From contig CM056998.1 in assembly GCA_029891345.1 (NCBI GenBank), positions 169,780,332 to 169,844,331 on the forward strand: a stretch of 64,000 nt of DNA, in the 5' to 3' direction. The DNA is from Dryococelus australis. Its lineage: Eukaryota > Arthropoda > Insecta > Phasmatodea > Phasmatidae. Under the pieces are notes generated by a model. The model did not search any database, was not told the origin of the DNA, and worked only from the letters and a program-made list of their open reading frames with translations. Position numbers and translations under genes: made by a program. How positions within the stretch are numbered: the stretch's first letter is position 1; every line of letters begins with the position of its first letter. Positions 21,084 to 33,245 of this stretch are shown here, piece after piece.

Positions 21084-21650
21084 TGGAGTATCTGTGGGCT
21101 TATATTTACACATATAGATTTTAGATAACTTTACATTTATATGTGTAATTTGCTAAAACGAGTACAGTATTTGTAACTTTACACTAAGGTTTCTGTGAAT
21201 TGAAATACAACTACAATTATCAAAACATGCGATTTAGCGGTAGGGATAGAACTACTAAGAACAGCTATAGTGTATTCAAAAGGAAACCTTAACTCTGGCT
21301 GATGGAATATGCTGGCTTTTGTATATATGTAACTACCTACTATATCTGAAGTCAATTGTTACCCAGATTAGCGAGATTACTTTTTATAACTCTGTAAAAC
21401 GAGTAAGTTACAAATCGGAGTAAAATAACATTAACATTATACATATGCACATACAGAGCATGTGAAGTAATATGACACAATTGTAGAAGAACTTATGCTA
21501 ACGGTAAAATAGGTTAGTAAAGCAGTGAAGAATGTACAGAAATTGTGTAATTACAATTACAGTAAATCTGCTATTTTACTTTTTGTTAGTGAGAAAATAC
21601 ATATACAAAGTGATGAAATTACAATAGCGATGTCTGTGTAAACTTACTTG
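21084..21650. other. No gene recognised
   Basis: AT-rich sequence with recurrent short GTAA...TTAC motifs. No coding evidence. Confidence 0.4.
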
Positions 21651-21890
21651 CCGTGGAGAGAAAATACACGAATGTTGCAGTTTATTTTCTGCTCCATGGT
21701 GATAGTAATTTTACACTATTCTAAGTAGAGTTAGTTGTCAAAATACATATTATTTTACTAATTTGTAGGCTAAATTTACTTCGACGTAGAGTATAAAAAC
21801 ATTGACATATGAAGGTGTAAAATTACACCGATGTCAGTGGAGACACTGATGCCACATACATTTAGTTTAAATTTACACACTTTTTTTTAC
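21651..21890. repeat. Possible degenerate array with (T)AATTTTAC motifs
   Basis: AATTTTAC, ATTTTACT, AAATTTAC, AAAATTAC and AAATTTAC recur here at distances close to multiples of about 22 bp. The pattern resembles the clearer array at 62031-62720 but is much weaker. Confidence 0.35.
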
Positions 21891-23553
21891 AGTGTACCAT
21901 GCTTACGGCCAAGTATTTTAAATGGGAATCAATGTTAAAGAAACTCCTTCTTTGCGCATCAGTTTGAAAGATAACTGCTTTAGACAAAAAATATTCTCCG
22001 CGACTTTCTCAGAGAATACTGGAACGTTAAGAAATTTCCAAAAAATCGTATTCATAAATTTTTTCCTTGTAAATTTCAATGTTAAATTTTAGAAAAAAGT
22101 TATTAACGACCATAATTGGGAATATTTCTTAACGTGTCAGTATTTGTTAAGAATTGTCACTTTTGTTAGAAACAGTTGTCTTTTTATGTTTATAGCCTAC
22201 ATTGGGGCTAAATTTCTTTAACATTGGTTCCCTATTTAAACTATGGCTGCAGGCTTGGTACGCAGTAAGATACCGAGAAGCCATTGCGGCTTTGGAAACT
22301 TGGGTTGTAAGCGTGACAGAGTCAGCATAGCCGGTCCCTTTGACGTGCAGAGGATTGCCTCTACAAGGGTCGCCCTCAGGACACCTCCGTCCGACAACGA
22401 CAGCGGCCTTCCACTGCGCGCGCACTCGCTGTCACTCCGACAGTGAAGCCAGCAACGACGTACAGTGGCTCGCTGAGCACAGCTCGGTGGAAATGGCCCT
22501 TTAGGAATAGTTCATGGAGAAATGATGCCCGGGGTGAGGGAATTTTTAATCGAGCAAACCCCCCCCCCCCCCCCTCCCCACACACCCACATGCACAGACC
22601 TAAGTAGCCGTACTTCATATGTTACCGCAGAATGGACGAGAGCTTTGAATAATAATTTCTCCGCGTTTCAGGCTATGGTCTGACTCGACGTACACTGCGA
22701 GACGTCAGAAGTAGTGGCGTCGTCATAAACTGTGTCTTGTGCTCCTGCTTAGCGACTTTTCTCTATGTCGGCTCGTCTCCCTACCAGTTTCCTCCCGTGT
22801 TCCCTTTACACTAATTCCTCAACCCCCCTTCCCCTTCCCCCCACCTAAGCGTCACATCTCTGAAAAGTTATTTGAGGCCGTGCACACTTTAAGAATTTTC
22901 TTGTCTGTAACACACTAAAACTCTTTCCTGTGTTACAGAGAGATGGCTGGCATCTGTCGGGTGGGTGGCTCAGTTCTGTCCCCCACCAACAGGGCCGCAT
23001 AGCGCGACCCTGGTTACACACAAGTTGCGACCTCATTTCATTTCACCCTACTTCAAACTCGCAAAGTTTATCTTCGCTAACAACTTACCCTACTTTCTTC
23101 AGTCCTAACCCAGTCAAAGGAAATTAATTTCATCCTCCGCGACTGTTGCATAGATTTTCCACGGCTCTCTCCGCTTTGCCTGGTTTGCTAAGCTCTTCCA
23201 TCTAGACCCTTCTTCGTTCGGGGTGTGTCTATGGCTACGATTGTGGCCATGGCACCAGACAACCCTGCTATAGCCGCAAGGGATGCGCCCATTTATCATA
23301 ATAAACCCGGCCTAAGCCGTAGAGGGCTTTCCCTGAGACGCATCCCATTCTCCAACCGTCTTAGCTACTAACATGCATGCTGGAGGGCGCACAGAACTGT
23401 GAAGGTGCTCACGCCTGCGTAGAGGGATTTGGGGGCTCGCCAGATAAAAAAATGACTATCTTTTCATCTGCTGGATGTCCGTACATCGGAAATTCGCCAA
23501 CAAACGCCTGCTTAGGGAGAATGGACGACGACGGGTTGATGCAATTAGAACTG
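21891..23553. other. No gene recognised; some GC-rich sequence
   Basis: 22240-22480 and 22690-23370 are relatively GC-rich. A C-run of about 18 bases lies at 22558-22576. A 46-codon ORF starting at about 23230 (MATIVAMAPDNPAIAARD...) has no recognisable homology. I cannot call a gene. Confidence 0.35.
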
Positions 23554-23703
23554 CATAAGCAACGGCTTGGGTCTTTACCAGGCACTATCATCCACACTCA
23601 CGGCATAAGCAACGGCTTGGGTCTTTACCAGTCACTATCATCTACACTCACGGCATAAGCAACGGCTTGGGTCTTTACCAGGCACTATCATCTACACTCA
23701 CGG
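23554..23703. repeat. Tandem triplication, 50-bp unit
   Basis: CATAAGCAACGGCTTGGGTC starts at 23554, 23604 and 23654. Each unit ends ACACTCACGG. The three copies differ at two or three positions. 50 is not a multiple of 3, so coding is unlikely. Confidence 0.95.
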
Positions 23704-25082
23704 CATTAAAATACGGTGAGTCGTGTTGCCTGTGCAAGTAGTTGTGATTTTGAGTGGCATTAAAGTAGTTTGGCAGTTGGCGATTTTGTTATTCAAAATT
23801 GTATTTCTCTGCCACTTCTAAATTTCAGTTTCGGTTAAAACTTAACTTTGCCGTCACTGCTATTGAAATTTTAGGTGTAGTATACGTATTTCTTGCCGGA
23901 TTGACCGCCGTGTGCCACGACTTAAACTATGCTGAATTTTCATCACCGTTTCATCAGTAGAGGACTCGGTGTTTCGGGTCAAAGCAATGAAGGTCCCTTT
24001 TTAGATATTTTTGTGCGTTTTTATTATTGGACAGGCTATACCGGGCTAGAAAAGCTGCCCTCGTCCAGTTTTTATTGGAGTATTGTGTGCGTTCGGTGGG
24101 ATTTCCCGCTTGGTAGAAGGATTGAAATGGGAAGCCTACTGGGTCTGATCGGCGCCCCTCTCACTGCCTCATTTTAATGATGTTTGCAAGCAGAATTTAT
24201 TTTTAGTCACGTGGCGTTGTTATATCATTTAGCAATTTAAATTAATGTATGTTTGGTGGAATAATTTTATTATTGTTTGTTCCTAATGTGGTTGCCAAAC
24301 TTTCGAAAGAGTGTTGAGGGTAAAATTTATTTTATGCTGAATGTAAACCTCAATACGTCTATTTGATAGTCCAGGGTATACGAAACATGATGGTGCTAAG
24401 GGCACGCAATTTAATTGATATTTGGGCATGTGAATAAAAGTGGTAACAGTTGGTTACCGGAGGTTGTGACCACTCTAAGTTTTTATCAGGTTTCATATGA
24501 TTATCATGATAATGTATTATGGTTTTTTCTTTCAAATTGCGTATCATATATATTTGAATATAATCATTGTGTGCTAATAGAAAGATCCATTTTTGGCATT
24601 TTGGATTGCCGTACTTTTTGCCGTTTTAATATATGTAATATTTTGTGAACTTCCTTTATTTTATGGCGTCATTTAGTGAACATACGGTAAATGTACGTAG
24701 ATTCGAGACAGCTGGTCTAATTTTTCGCAATTAGAACTTCCCCCAACGGCCGAGTGGAACCGGACCCTTTAGTAATCTGCACCATGGCGTGTTCCCGCAC
24801 GTAACGCAAAGTCACTATCGCCACCAGAAAACACATTTCAAAACTTTCAGCAGGAATGATACTACTGTGGAAAATAAAGTGCTTCTTACCTTACCTTATT
24901 GATGAGCTGATCTATGTGCTTGAACATTAGGTGTGCGACACGATCAATTGACATTCTGCAAGGTTACCGGCGCGGGGCCGTAGGCATGTTGGTCAAGCAA
25001 ACTATTGACCCCAGAACTAACATGACCGACGGTGTTACGGCAAGGCATCACTTGAGAGCAGCACCATCGCTTGGAGCACTAC
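23704..25082. other. No gene recognised
   Basis: AT-rich sequence with short ORFs. No domain or repeat was identified. Confidence 0.4.
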
Positions 25083-25915
25083 GCTCAGCGGCAAATATGA
25101 ATATAGGTGGCCACTTACATACGTTTCCTGATAATCCTATTATATAATAGGACGATCTCTGCCCGTCTGTATGTCCCTCTTTAATACTTGAACAAAAGTT
25201 CTTCAAATTTTGAAGAGCGAATCCTCAGGGTCAAATACAGGTCAAGTCTGAATTTTAGCAAGATCAAATTACGAAATCATTACCTTTTACCCTAAAAAAT
25301 AATTTTTTTATTATTTTTTTCCTATGAAAGTTTTGTTTTAATCCATAGAGATTATTGCATAGATATATTAAGGTAATGGAATATCATTTTTGTTTACTCT
25401 AAATGTCTCGCTTCAATGTTGAGTTAATTTCCAAGTGGGGCCGCAATGGCTTAGTGGATAGAATTATATCAAATGGGGCCGCAGTGGCCAACTGGATATA
25501 TATATATATACCAAATGGAGCCGCAGTGGCCAAGTGGCTAAAGAGATTCCAAGTGGGGCCTCAGTGGCTCAGTGGATAGAGAAATTTCAAGGGGGGCCGC
25601 AGTGGCTCAGTGGATAGAACTATACCAAGTGGGGCCACAGTGGCCAAGTGGATAAAGAAATATCAAATGGGGCAGCAGTCGCTTCAATGTTGTGTTAATT
25701 TCACATAATTTCATTATATATGTGTGTGTGTTTTCTTTTCAGTATTTGTGTGACAACCAAAATTTGTAATGTGGTAACTATTCTAGACACGTTTCAATAC
25801 CCAAAAAAAAAAAAAAAAAGTCACGGGTTGAGCCCCTAGTTGTAGAATATTTAGAAGGTTCTATACGTGTTGAATGGTGGAATTGCTGTTGGTTAGAATT
25901 ACGTTTTTTTGGTGA
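25083..25915 (+). repeat. Dispersed repeat R3, copy 2
   Basis: Same landmarks and orientation as 20152-21083. The internal tandem array is shorter. A segment like CGCTTCAATGTTG lies on both sides of the array here. Confidence 0.78.
25433..25690 (+). repeat. Tandem array of tRNA 5'-half modules (6-7 units)
   Basis: Six full units and one partial unit of the same ~38-bp module as 20504-20883, for example GGGGCCGCAGTGGCTCAGTG plus GATAGA. Several units have GGCCAAGTGG in place of GGCTCAGTGG. The second unit carries a TA expansion, as one unit does in copy 1. Confidence 0.82.
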
Positions 25916-27037
25916 TTTGTACAAGTATTTAACGACCCCCAGAGTCTGCCACTGGGCAAGTCAACTCCTGGGATTGTGACAGTTAAGTACCTTTATTTGA
26001 TAATAAAGCTATTTGGATTAAGGTCCATCAAGGTATTCGCTATGAAGGACGAACCCTGAGCGGTTCTTAGCATGACATTGAATTTGACAATTTTGTGTTG
26101 AGTTTACATGATTTTTTGAAGATGTACATTTCTAGAATTTGTGAAATTCTATCAAAATTTTTCCTAAAAATGGTAACATATTTTAGATGGAAATTAAATT
26201 ATGGTCAGTAATGTTTTTGAAATGACAAATTGTTTAGACAGGATAGATGTTTTAAGAAGGTTGCTGTGAGACCTGAATTACTTTTATTAAGCCAGCCTCA
26301 TGTGAAAAGTACAAAATTCAAGGGAAAATAATAATAGTTTTAGGAAAACGTGTAATGTTTTCAAGACTTTGTAAAATAACTAAAGCCATTGCTATGAAAA
26401 CTTGTAAAATCATTCAGGAATAGCGTGTGTTCGAAAATATCAGGCCATTGTGTGGTATTTGTTTTCTTATAATTGTGTAATCAGTATTAACCTTAAATTT
26501 TGCAGTATAGATTTCGTATATTTTATATAGATATTTTTATTGTGGCCTTATGTGTTGGGGTGCTTTAAAAATTTTACGCTAAAGAAAGGTATGAGGAAGT
26601 AATATTGAATCAAATGTCATGGTTCAGTGAAACATCTAATTGTGTTGTAAAATGGAAAGATGATATATTCCAGTTCTGCCAAACCACGCATATTTTTTAT
26701 TTAATATTTAATATTGAGGCGTGTTTAAATTGTCTTATGATACTTTTTTGCTTTTCCTCAGCTGTCGCAATTTTGTCGCAGTTTAGAAATTTATTAAATT
26801 TTCAGCTTTTGAAATTTTGTTGTGTCGCTTCGTGTGCGCAGCCAGGCGTAGCAGCATTTTCCCTGCGCACTCTGCTCCATTTGACAGAGTGTTAGCATTA
26901 CATAAGTGCATGTGCGGCTTGGTAAAACTAACGAAAAATAGGAAACATAATTCTCAATTCGAGGAGCGTCTTGTCCACAGGTTTTATAACATATTTTTCA
27001 GTGCAGGTGTTTAATACACAGGCTGGATCCAGAACCT
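25916..27037. other. No gene recognised
   Basis: AT-rich sequence upstream of the retrotransposon relic. It may include its untranslated leader, but no LTR or primer binding site could be identified. Confidence 0.35.
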
Positions 27038-28440
27038 TAGAAAGGCCGCCCTGTTCCAGCTTTTGAAAGAAGCGGGGAAGAAGTTTTAGACGCGGATGGA
27101 ATAGCTGAACTGAGAGTAAAGGCCCATGCACTCATTAGGCGAGAGGATGGGGATGTTGTTGCATCAGGCGGGGGTGAGTCCGAATCAATTTTAAAAGCTT
27201 TACGCAACATACCCTCAGAATTACCTTCCAAAATTAAATTTCTGAAAGACCTTAAATTAGTCTCCCTTGTCGTTTTCTTTGTGGCCTTGAATAATATAAT
27301 CTTGTTGCATTTCTGTCCTCGACAATTAGTTTACGCCGCGGTAACATTTAAAGTTCCGGAAGAATTTCGATCCATTTTTTGTATGTCTAGCGACGAAAAT
27401 TGAGACACTTCCCAACTTTACGAGACATGTTCTCAGTTAATAGCTAGTGAAATAGCTGTTTCTAAATATTCGCTAAAATTGCTTGAGAAATGGCAACCTC
27501 CCATAGAGAGTATCCCACACAGAGTATGAAAACTTTTGGCACTGATCGGGATGGTAGGAGTTTTATGTTTGCCCCGTTCCGTTGAGTATTTTGTGCAAGT
27601 AATTTCCCATGATCTGATTCCACAATACAATTTGTTATGTCTGCCTCAAAACCAACAACCTTGTCGCAGCTTTTAGTTTTGGTTACGGACATAGCAAAAA
27701 CAATAGGATGTTGCGCGGTGGAGCCGACATCTGCGGAGATAAATGAAAGAGAGGAGGAACAAAAAAATAAATGTAGCAAATCCTGTTTTATTTGTGGTGA
27801 AACGAATCATGTAGCCAAGGATTGCTTCCATAAGAAGGCTTTATTTACTGTCACTTCAGGTAAAGATAAAGGTGTAAGTCTCGTCAGGGTAAGCACTACA
27901 AAAACTGAAGTAACCGAAAGAGTTCTTCAAAATAAATTTAAGTATACAAAACGTTTTTATCGTCATCAACTTGGGCATATAAAGGCACATTGTCCACAAA
28001 GGAAAAAAGTAATGGGCGTATCTAATGCAAATAGTTTGTCTTTTGAGAGGAGATATGGTTTGGTGTACGTCCCGATAATTATAGCTGGCCAGGGTAGGGT
28101 GTCTGCTTTGCTAGATTCAGGGGCCACATGCTCGTTGAAGAACCAACATTTCTGTAAATTCTTGTTGCTTTATATGCCTAAAGGCCTCATTAGTGTTTAT
28201 AAAAGAGAACAAATTGGACTATCTTAATTGGAGGAGGTATTACTTCTCAGAATGTGGCTCGGTTTATGATAAAATATAAAATTTCTCGTGGAAATCTGAG
28301 TTTCGTGTGTTACCTGAACTTAGCCACGAATTATAAATAGGTGTAGACTTTTTAGGCAAAACTAGGGCGTGTATCGACGTATCTAGGAGGAAATTGATAT
28401 TTGGTTCCTGTAAACAGCAACCCATTTTTATATAACATCT
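27038..28440 (+). pseudogene. Ty3/gypsy-like retrotransposon relic (gag and protease)
   Basis: An open stretch without Met at 27038-27402 may be part of gag; I do not recognise its fold. The ORF at 27637-28227 has a CX2CX4HX4C zinc knuckle (residues 50-63). A second knuckle at residues 106-119 keeps its His and last Cys, but both leading Cys positions are Arg (CGT codons). ALLDSGATCS at residues 157-166 is the retroviral-type aspartic protease motif. After a frame break, GVDFLGKTRACIDV near 28337 matches the segment that follows protease in Ty3-type polyproteins. Stops follow, and I saw no reverse transcriptase motif, integrase or LTR. It is an inactive genomic fossil. Confidence 0.8.
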
Positions 28441-30409
28441 AACAGGTTTCGTTTTCAGGTTGTGAACGTAAATAGTCATGAGGAATATCAGGAAAATCGG
28501 ATGGCAAAACTTCAGTTAGAATTCCATGATGTTATTATTGAAGAATTAAGACATTACGTAAAATAACCTATTGTGCTGAAATTAAAGGTAGAGATTCTGC
28601 AGCTAAGAAACTATCTCTACTAGCTGCTGGCGGAACCACATCAAATGGATTCTACCTTAAACAATCAACATTCAAGAAAACTTTAAAAGATTAGTGATTG
28701 GGAATAACTTTGTTGGTACAAAAACATATGTGCATACCCTGACCGCATTAAGCAAAAGGATAATCGATCAATTAACAGATGAAGTTGAAGAAGGTCCCAT
28801 TAAGTGGCTGGAGTGTAATTACGAAAAGTCACAACCTTTGAATGAACCCAATAGTCAACGAATATTTAAGACTGTGAACGTAGCATTGTACAATGTTGAT
28901 AGCATTCCAGGGGGTTGAAGCAGCCTTGAAAAAAAACTTTAACACAGTGAAGGTAAACTACCGCAGATCGATTTTTGAAAGGTGTTTTGCCAATATTCTC
29001 TCTGTATGTTTGTCTTGTATGCTCATATTTTATTAAACATAATTGTATTGTATTAATTCTCATGCACAACAGCCGTATATAATTTGATTAGCTCGTAAAG
29101 TTAATCCGTATCTTAAAAGCAATACTTTAATTTTCATTATTCCTTACATTTATAAAATATATACATTTTGGGTATTAAATCCCATAGTATATTGAATGTC
29201 TAAACAACAGGCTACTATAAAATCCTAGCGCAAATACAATTTTAAGTGGCTTATAAGAAACAGACAAAAGCTTATGTTTAACGTCTATTGAAATATTTCA
29301 ATGCGCGTTTGTTACAGAAAAGACAGTCTAAAAATAATAATATTATTGATGAATAGTTAATTCGAAGTTAGTTTTAAAAATGTCAGTAACCATGATTGCG
29401 TTCTAATGTTCATTTTCTCAGAATACATATTTGACAGAACTGTTAGGGAGTTTTGTTTCTTGAGTGAGAATCAGTACATTTTCTTGTCAAAAAAACTGGT
29501 TTTAAGTTATTTTAGAATATATTCGTCTGAGAATAATGATTGCTGGATTGTGCACCGAAGCTGTATGCAGCCTCAACTACAGACATGGTGGAATGCAGCT
29601 GAGTACTTTTGTGCAATCAGTAAGATTATCCAGCTAAATTATTATTTACCTCTGGTTTTAAATATTCTACTAACATTCAAAAATAATTAATCACTGAAAA
29701 TTTAGCTTAATTGAGTGGCCATTGGTAAATTAATTTGAATAATATCAAACGGTCGTAACGCTATCTCAAGATTCGAAAGAATACCCAGTGGCCGAGACAG
29801 AAATAGTGTTCTATGGAAGTTCTGAACTAGTCAAATGGGGAATGTGCAAGCATTGACACACATGCATAAAACTATTAGCAAAAGTAATTTTTTTCATGTC
29901 GTCGTTGTGTTGTGATTATCGGTATGTTTGAAAATGTAGACAGTATTTTGGCAGTTTTGATTTTAGTAAGGTAATTTTATTGATCCAGTGTCTTCACATA
30001 GAATCTAATGACGTGTTTCTTTAGAAATCATTTTAATGATACCAGTAATAACATTTTTGATGAGGACATTATTTCTGGAGTGCTATGCTTTTGGTATTTG
30101 GGCTATTTGTATATATTTTGTGGATGTTTGTGTTATTTGCATGAAAATATGTTTTTGTGCAAGTATCTAGGAGTTTCAGAGTACGATAAGCCTGAACGAC
30201 CAGAGAAAGCGAAGGTAGAGTAGTTGTCGTACAACTAGATTTTCTCCGTAAGTTGCTAATTTTTTGATAATTAGAATAATTTTTAATGAATGATGTATTT
30301 TTGTTTAAGGATTTGAGGACTGAGTAACTGATCTTAGTGGTTCATCCACAATTTTCACGTCACCTGCATACACTCTAATCTAAACCACATGTGTAAATTT
30401 AAAATCAAT
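28441..30409. other. No gene recognised
   Basis: AT-rich sequence. 28490-28920 may still belong to the retrotransposon relic, including a short ORF at 28694-28918 of unknown identity. The rest shows nothing recognisable. Confidence 0.35.
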
Positions 30410-31330
30410 GCTGGAAAATGAAACAATCAAACAACCCTGAATGGCTACGGACGCCTAGCCAACATGGCGTCGGGTTTAAACTTCTATAACAAGCGCCATC
30501 TTGTCTTTAATAGATACGTAGCAAAATCGAATACTGTATTTCTTATGTTACTGTTGAGTTAATCTCGAAGAAGAATTCCATTTAATTTGTAGGAACATGA
30601 CAGCATCAAATCTTGTAGGCTCAGGATGCAACAATAAGAAGTGTCTTACGTGGCTCACGGCTCACGAACGTAGCGACGTCTAACTACCTGACTACTTACT
30701 AAACAGCTGCTTATACTAAAACGGAGAAGTTCTTTCACACTCTACTCGACGTAATACATAAATAAAAACTTAGAGCGAGCTGTTAAAACTGAACACTCTA
30801 AAATATAACTTAACATCCTAAGCCTCGTCCAACTTCTGGACGGGCGTCCTGTTCTAACGTCTTGATGCTTCGGAAGATGGTGGCAGAGAGAGCGAGCTTC
30901 TAACTGAAATGGACCTGCCTACCTTATGCTGGACTCTCCCGTCAATAGGGGTGCAGGGTTTTAATCTGCTGACCAATCGAATGACTCGCTACATAAATAT
31001 AAACTTACTCCAAAACGGCCTAAATCTCTAATCCATAGAATTTAAGGTCTCATAGAAATATAATAAAAATATACAAAAATATCCCTGAAACATTAACAAT
31101 CAGTTGGGACTGTGAAAAAAGTAATTAATGTAAAATATTAATTTAAAAATACAAAAAAGAAATAAAACTAGCTAACTAAATGCATTTACACATGAATATT
31201 GCCATTCGTCCATCTAATTATTTAAAATCATAACCATGTGAAAATAGACAAAAAATTAAGTAAATAATATACGGAAAATTACAAGTGTTAAACATAAGCA
31301 AATTTAAACGTGTGAAAAGTACATGAATTT
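30410..31330. repeat. Unclassified ~1-kb dispersed repeat R1, copy B
   Basis: Collinear with 4239-5430 but shorter near its start. Shared blocks include CCCTGAATGGCT, GCCAACATGGCGTC, TACGTGGCTCACGG, AAACAGCTGCTTA and CCCTGAAACATTAACAAT. The T-arm position seen in copy A is degraded here (GGGTTTTAATC), which dates this copy as old. Confidence 0.7.
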
Positions 31331-32689
31331 TGTTGACAAGATGTAGAAATAGTGAAAAATGTGGACGTTACAACGTGAAAAGTGAGCATGCTGCTGTAAA
31401 TGCATTACATGGATGCATGGAAACTATAGAGATTCTGTTTTTTTTTTATGATTGTTGTCTGAACTATGTATATATGATTTAGATGAAAAAATGTTTTATT
31501 TCTCGCTGGTGTTTTGTACCTTACCCTAGCATATGCCTACTTGACATAGAGAATATGATAGCCTTGATTTTTATATATGTTACTACATGATGGTATCCAA
31601 GTTGAGCGCGATAAAAAGTGAGATTATGTGTCAAAATATATAGATATGAAAGTTAGTACATAAATATTTCTTGTAGAGGCCCATCACTGGGCGTGCACGA
31701 TCAACAATATGGTAATATAATAAAGGTATAATGTTCAAGTTAACTATACAGACTTTAAGAATGGATTGCAATCACAAAACATGAAAACATGCTGTTGAAG
31801 TGGTATAATTTGGACCCGAGACTTGGAGGGAGGGGAGGTGTGAAGGTCGGGTATGGTCTGGCCATACCTGCTGCAGTGCGCTATTTGGCGAAGAGAGATG
31901 CTACATAAATTTTCACGTAACTGGTGTTGCTCTAAAACACCACATTTATTTTTCTAGTAAATACAAATGAGGAAATAAATAGATTTCGATGGTTAAAGGT
32001 CAAGACCATATGAAATAATCAAAGATTGTGGAAGTGATGTAACCCAATATGGTGGTTCGGGGGGACCGAGTAGTAATTAGCATGCTACTAAAATCGAGGT
32101 GGAATGGACGAGCATGAATACAATGTAAGATGGTGGGTGGACCACAGGTCGCTTAATCGTGGTGACAAAATTAAGAAGGAATGACAGAGAATGAAAGGAA
32201 GGTAACTAAGAAAAAGACGAAATCAAAGATGGAGAACATGGCATGGCAGAGCATGAGAGAACATACGTTTCGTCAGCTCGCCTGGAGGCTAAATCGAGAA
32301 ATTAGCACCACTTAGGTGATGGAAATAGAATCCAATATGTCACGCGCAGACAAAACAACATATACTTTAATAAATTTATACAAATATGGCTGCCAACTGG
32401 CGGCAATATCGATAGCTCTCCTGGTGACGCAATCGAAAATTAATACGCTAGTGCTACCTAGGTGATAAAAAAGTCAACAAATGACAAACAAAAACAACAA
32501 TATGGCTGGTGAACTGTATTCGAAATAAAAAGTATGGGTGAGTGGAGTTAATGCCTGCCGACTAATTAACCGACGAGAAACATTTTTAGGGGAGGGAAAG
32601 GTTATGACGATGTGATTGATTGGAGGAGGGTTAGTAGTCTGCTGGACATGATACTGCAGGAACCTCCGGAAATGTAAGTTATTAAAACA
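31331..32689. other. Non-coding stretch with recurrent AANATGG motifs
   Basis: No gene was recognised. CAATATGGTGG (about 32046), AAGATGGTGG (about 32132), AATATGGCTG (about 32385) and similar words recur. GGTTAAAGGTCAAG occurs at about 31991. It may be an older part of the repeat array that follows. Confidence 0.4.
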
Positions 32690-33245
32690 TTTTTTAATAA
32701 TATTAAAAATAATATTTTAATAAGTTTATATTTTCAAAATAAATTCTTAGGAAATTTTTTGGGAACTTTGACGAATTTTTGGGTTCAAGGTTCACCAAGT
32801 TAAGGCCAAAGGTCAAGATCACATGGATCCAAGATGGCGGTAGTAGTCAATAATGTAATATACTCGCTGAGTTTTACGAATTTATTCTATCTTCACAATT
32901 ATTCTCGAGGTTTTTGTTTTCAAGGTCATCCTAGGTCATAGTTACAGGTTCAACGTCAAGGTCACCTGAGTCCAACATGGCAGTTGAGTGACGTCATAAC
33001 ATGGTGGCTAGTCGGTTCCAGTCCCTCGTCACCTCTAAGCCTAAACATTAAATTTTCTTTGTTTTATAATTATTTAAAATAATTTTAAAAATAAATATTT
33101 AATATTTTTTACAATAATTGTTTAAATAACTTTTTGGGGATTTTTTTGGGTTTTCAAGTTTAAAAGTCACGGAGGTCAAGGTCAAAGGTCAAGGTCAGCG
33201 ACATCCAACATGGCAATTAAAATGGCTGACAGAACTAAGATGGTT
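32690..33245. repeat. Degenerate ~200-bp units with AGGTCA and AAGATGG motifs
   Basis: Three loosely similar segments (about 32690-32880, 32881-33010, 33040-33245) repeat the order: AT-rich block, TTTTTGGG or similar, TTCAAGG, AAGGTCA words, then CCAA(G/C)ATGGC. Divergence is high, so unit borders are approximate. Confidence 0.55.
33173..33197 (+). promoter_or_regulatory. Four consecutive AGGTCA half-sites
   Basis: AGGTCA occurs at 33173, 33179, 33186 and 33192: two direct repeats with no spacer, separated by one base from two more. The central pair with one-base spacing is the DR1 arrangement used by nuclear receptors such as HNF4 and USP/RXR, and TCAAGGTCA is the extended site of FTZ-F1/ERR-type monomers. 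The sequence is certain; function is untested and it lies inside repetitive DNA. Confidence 0.5.

Noticed and set aside
26605-26895. 96-codon ORF upstream of the retrotransposon relic
   Set aside because: AT-rich, hydrophobic and without any gag-like motif. There is no reason to call it coding.
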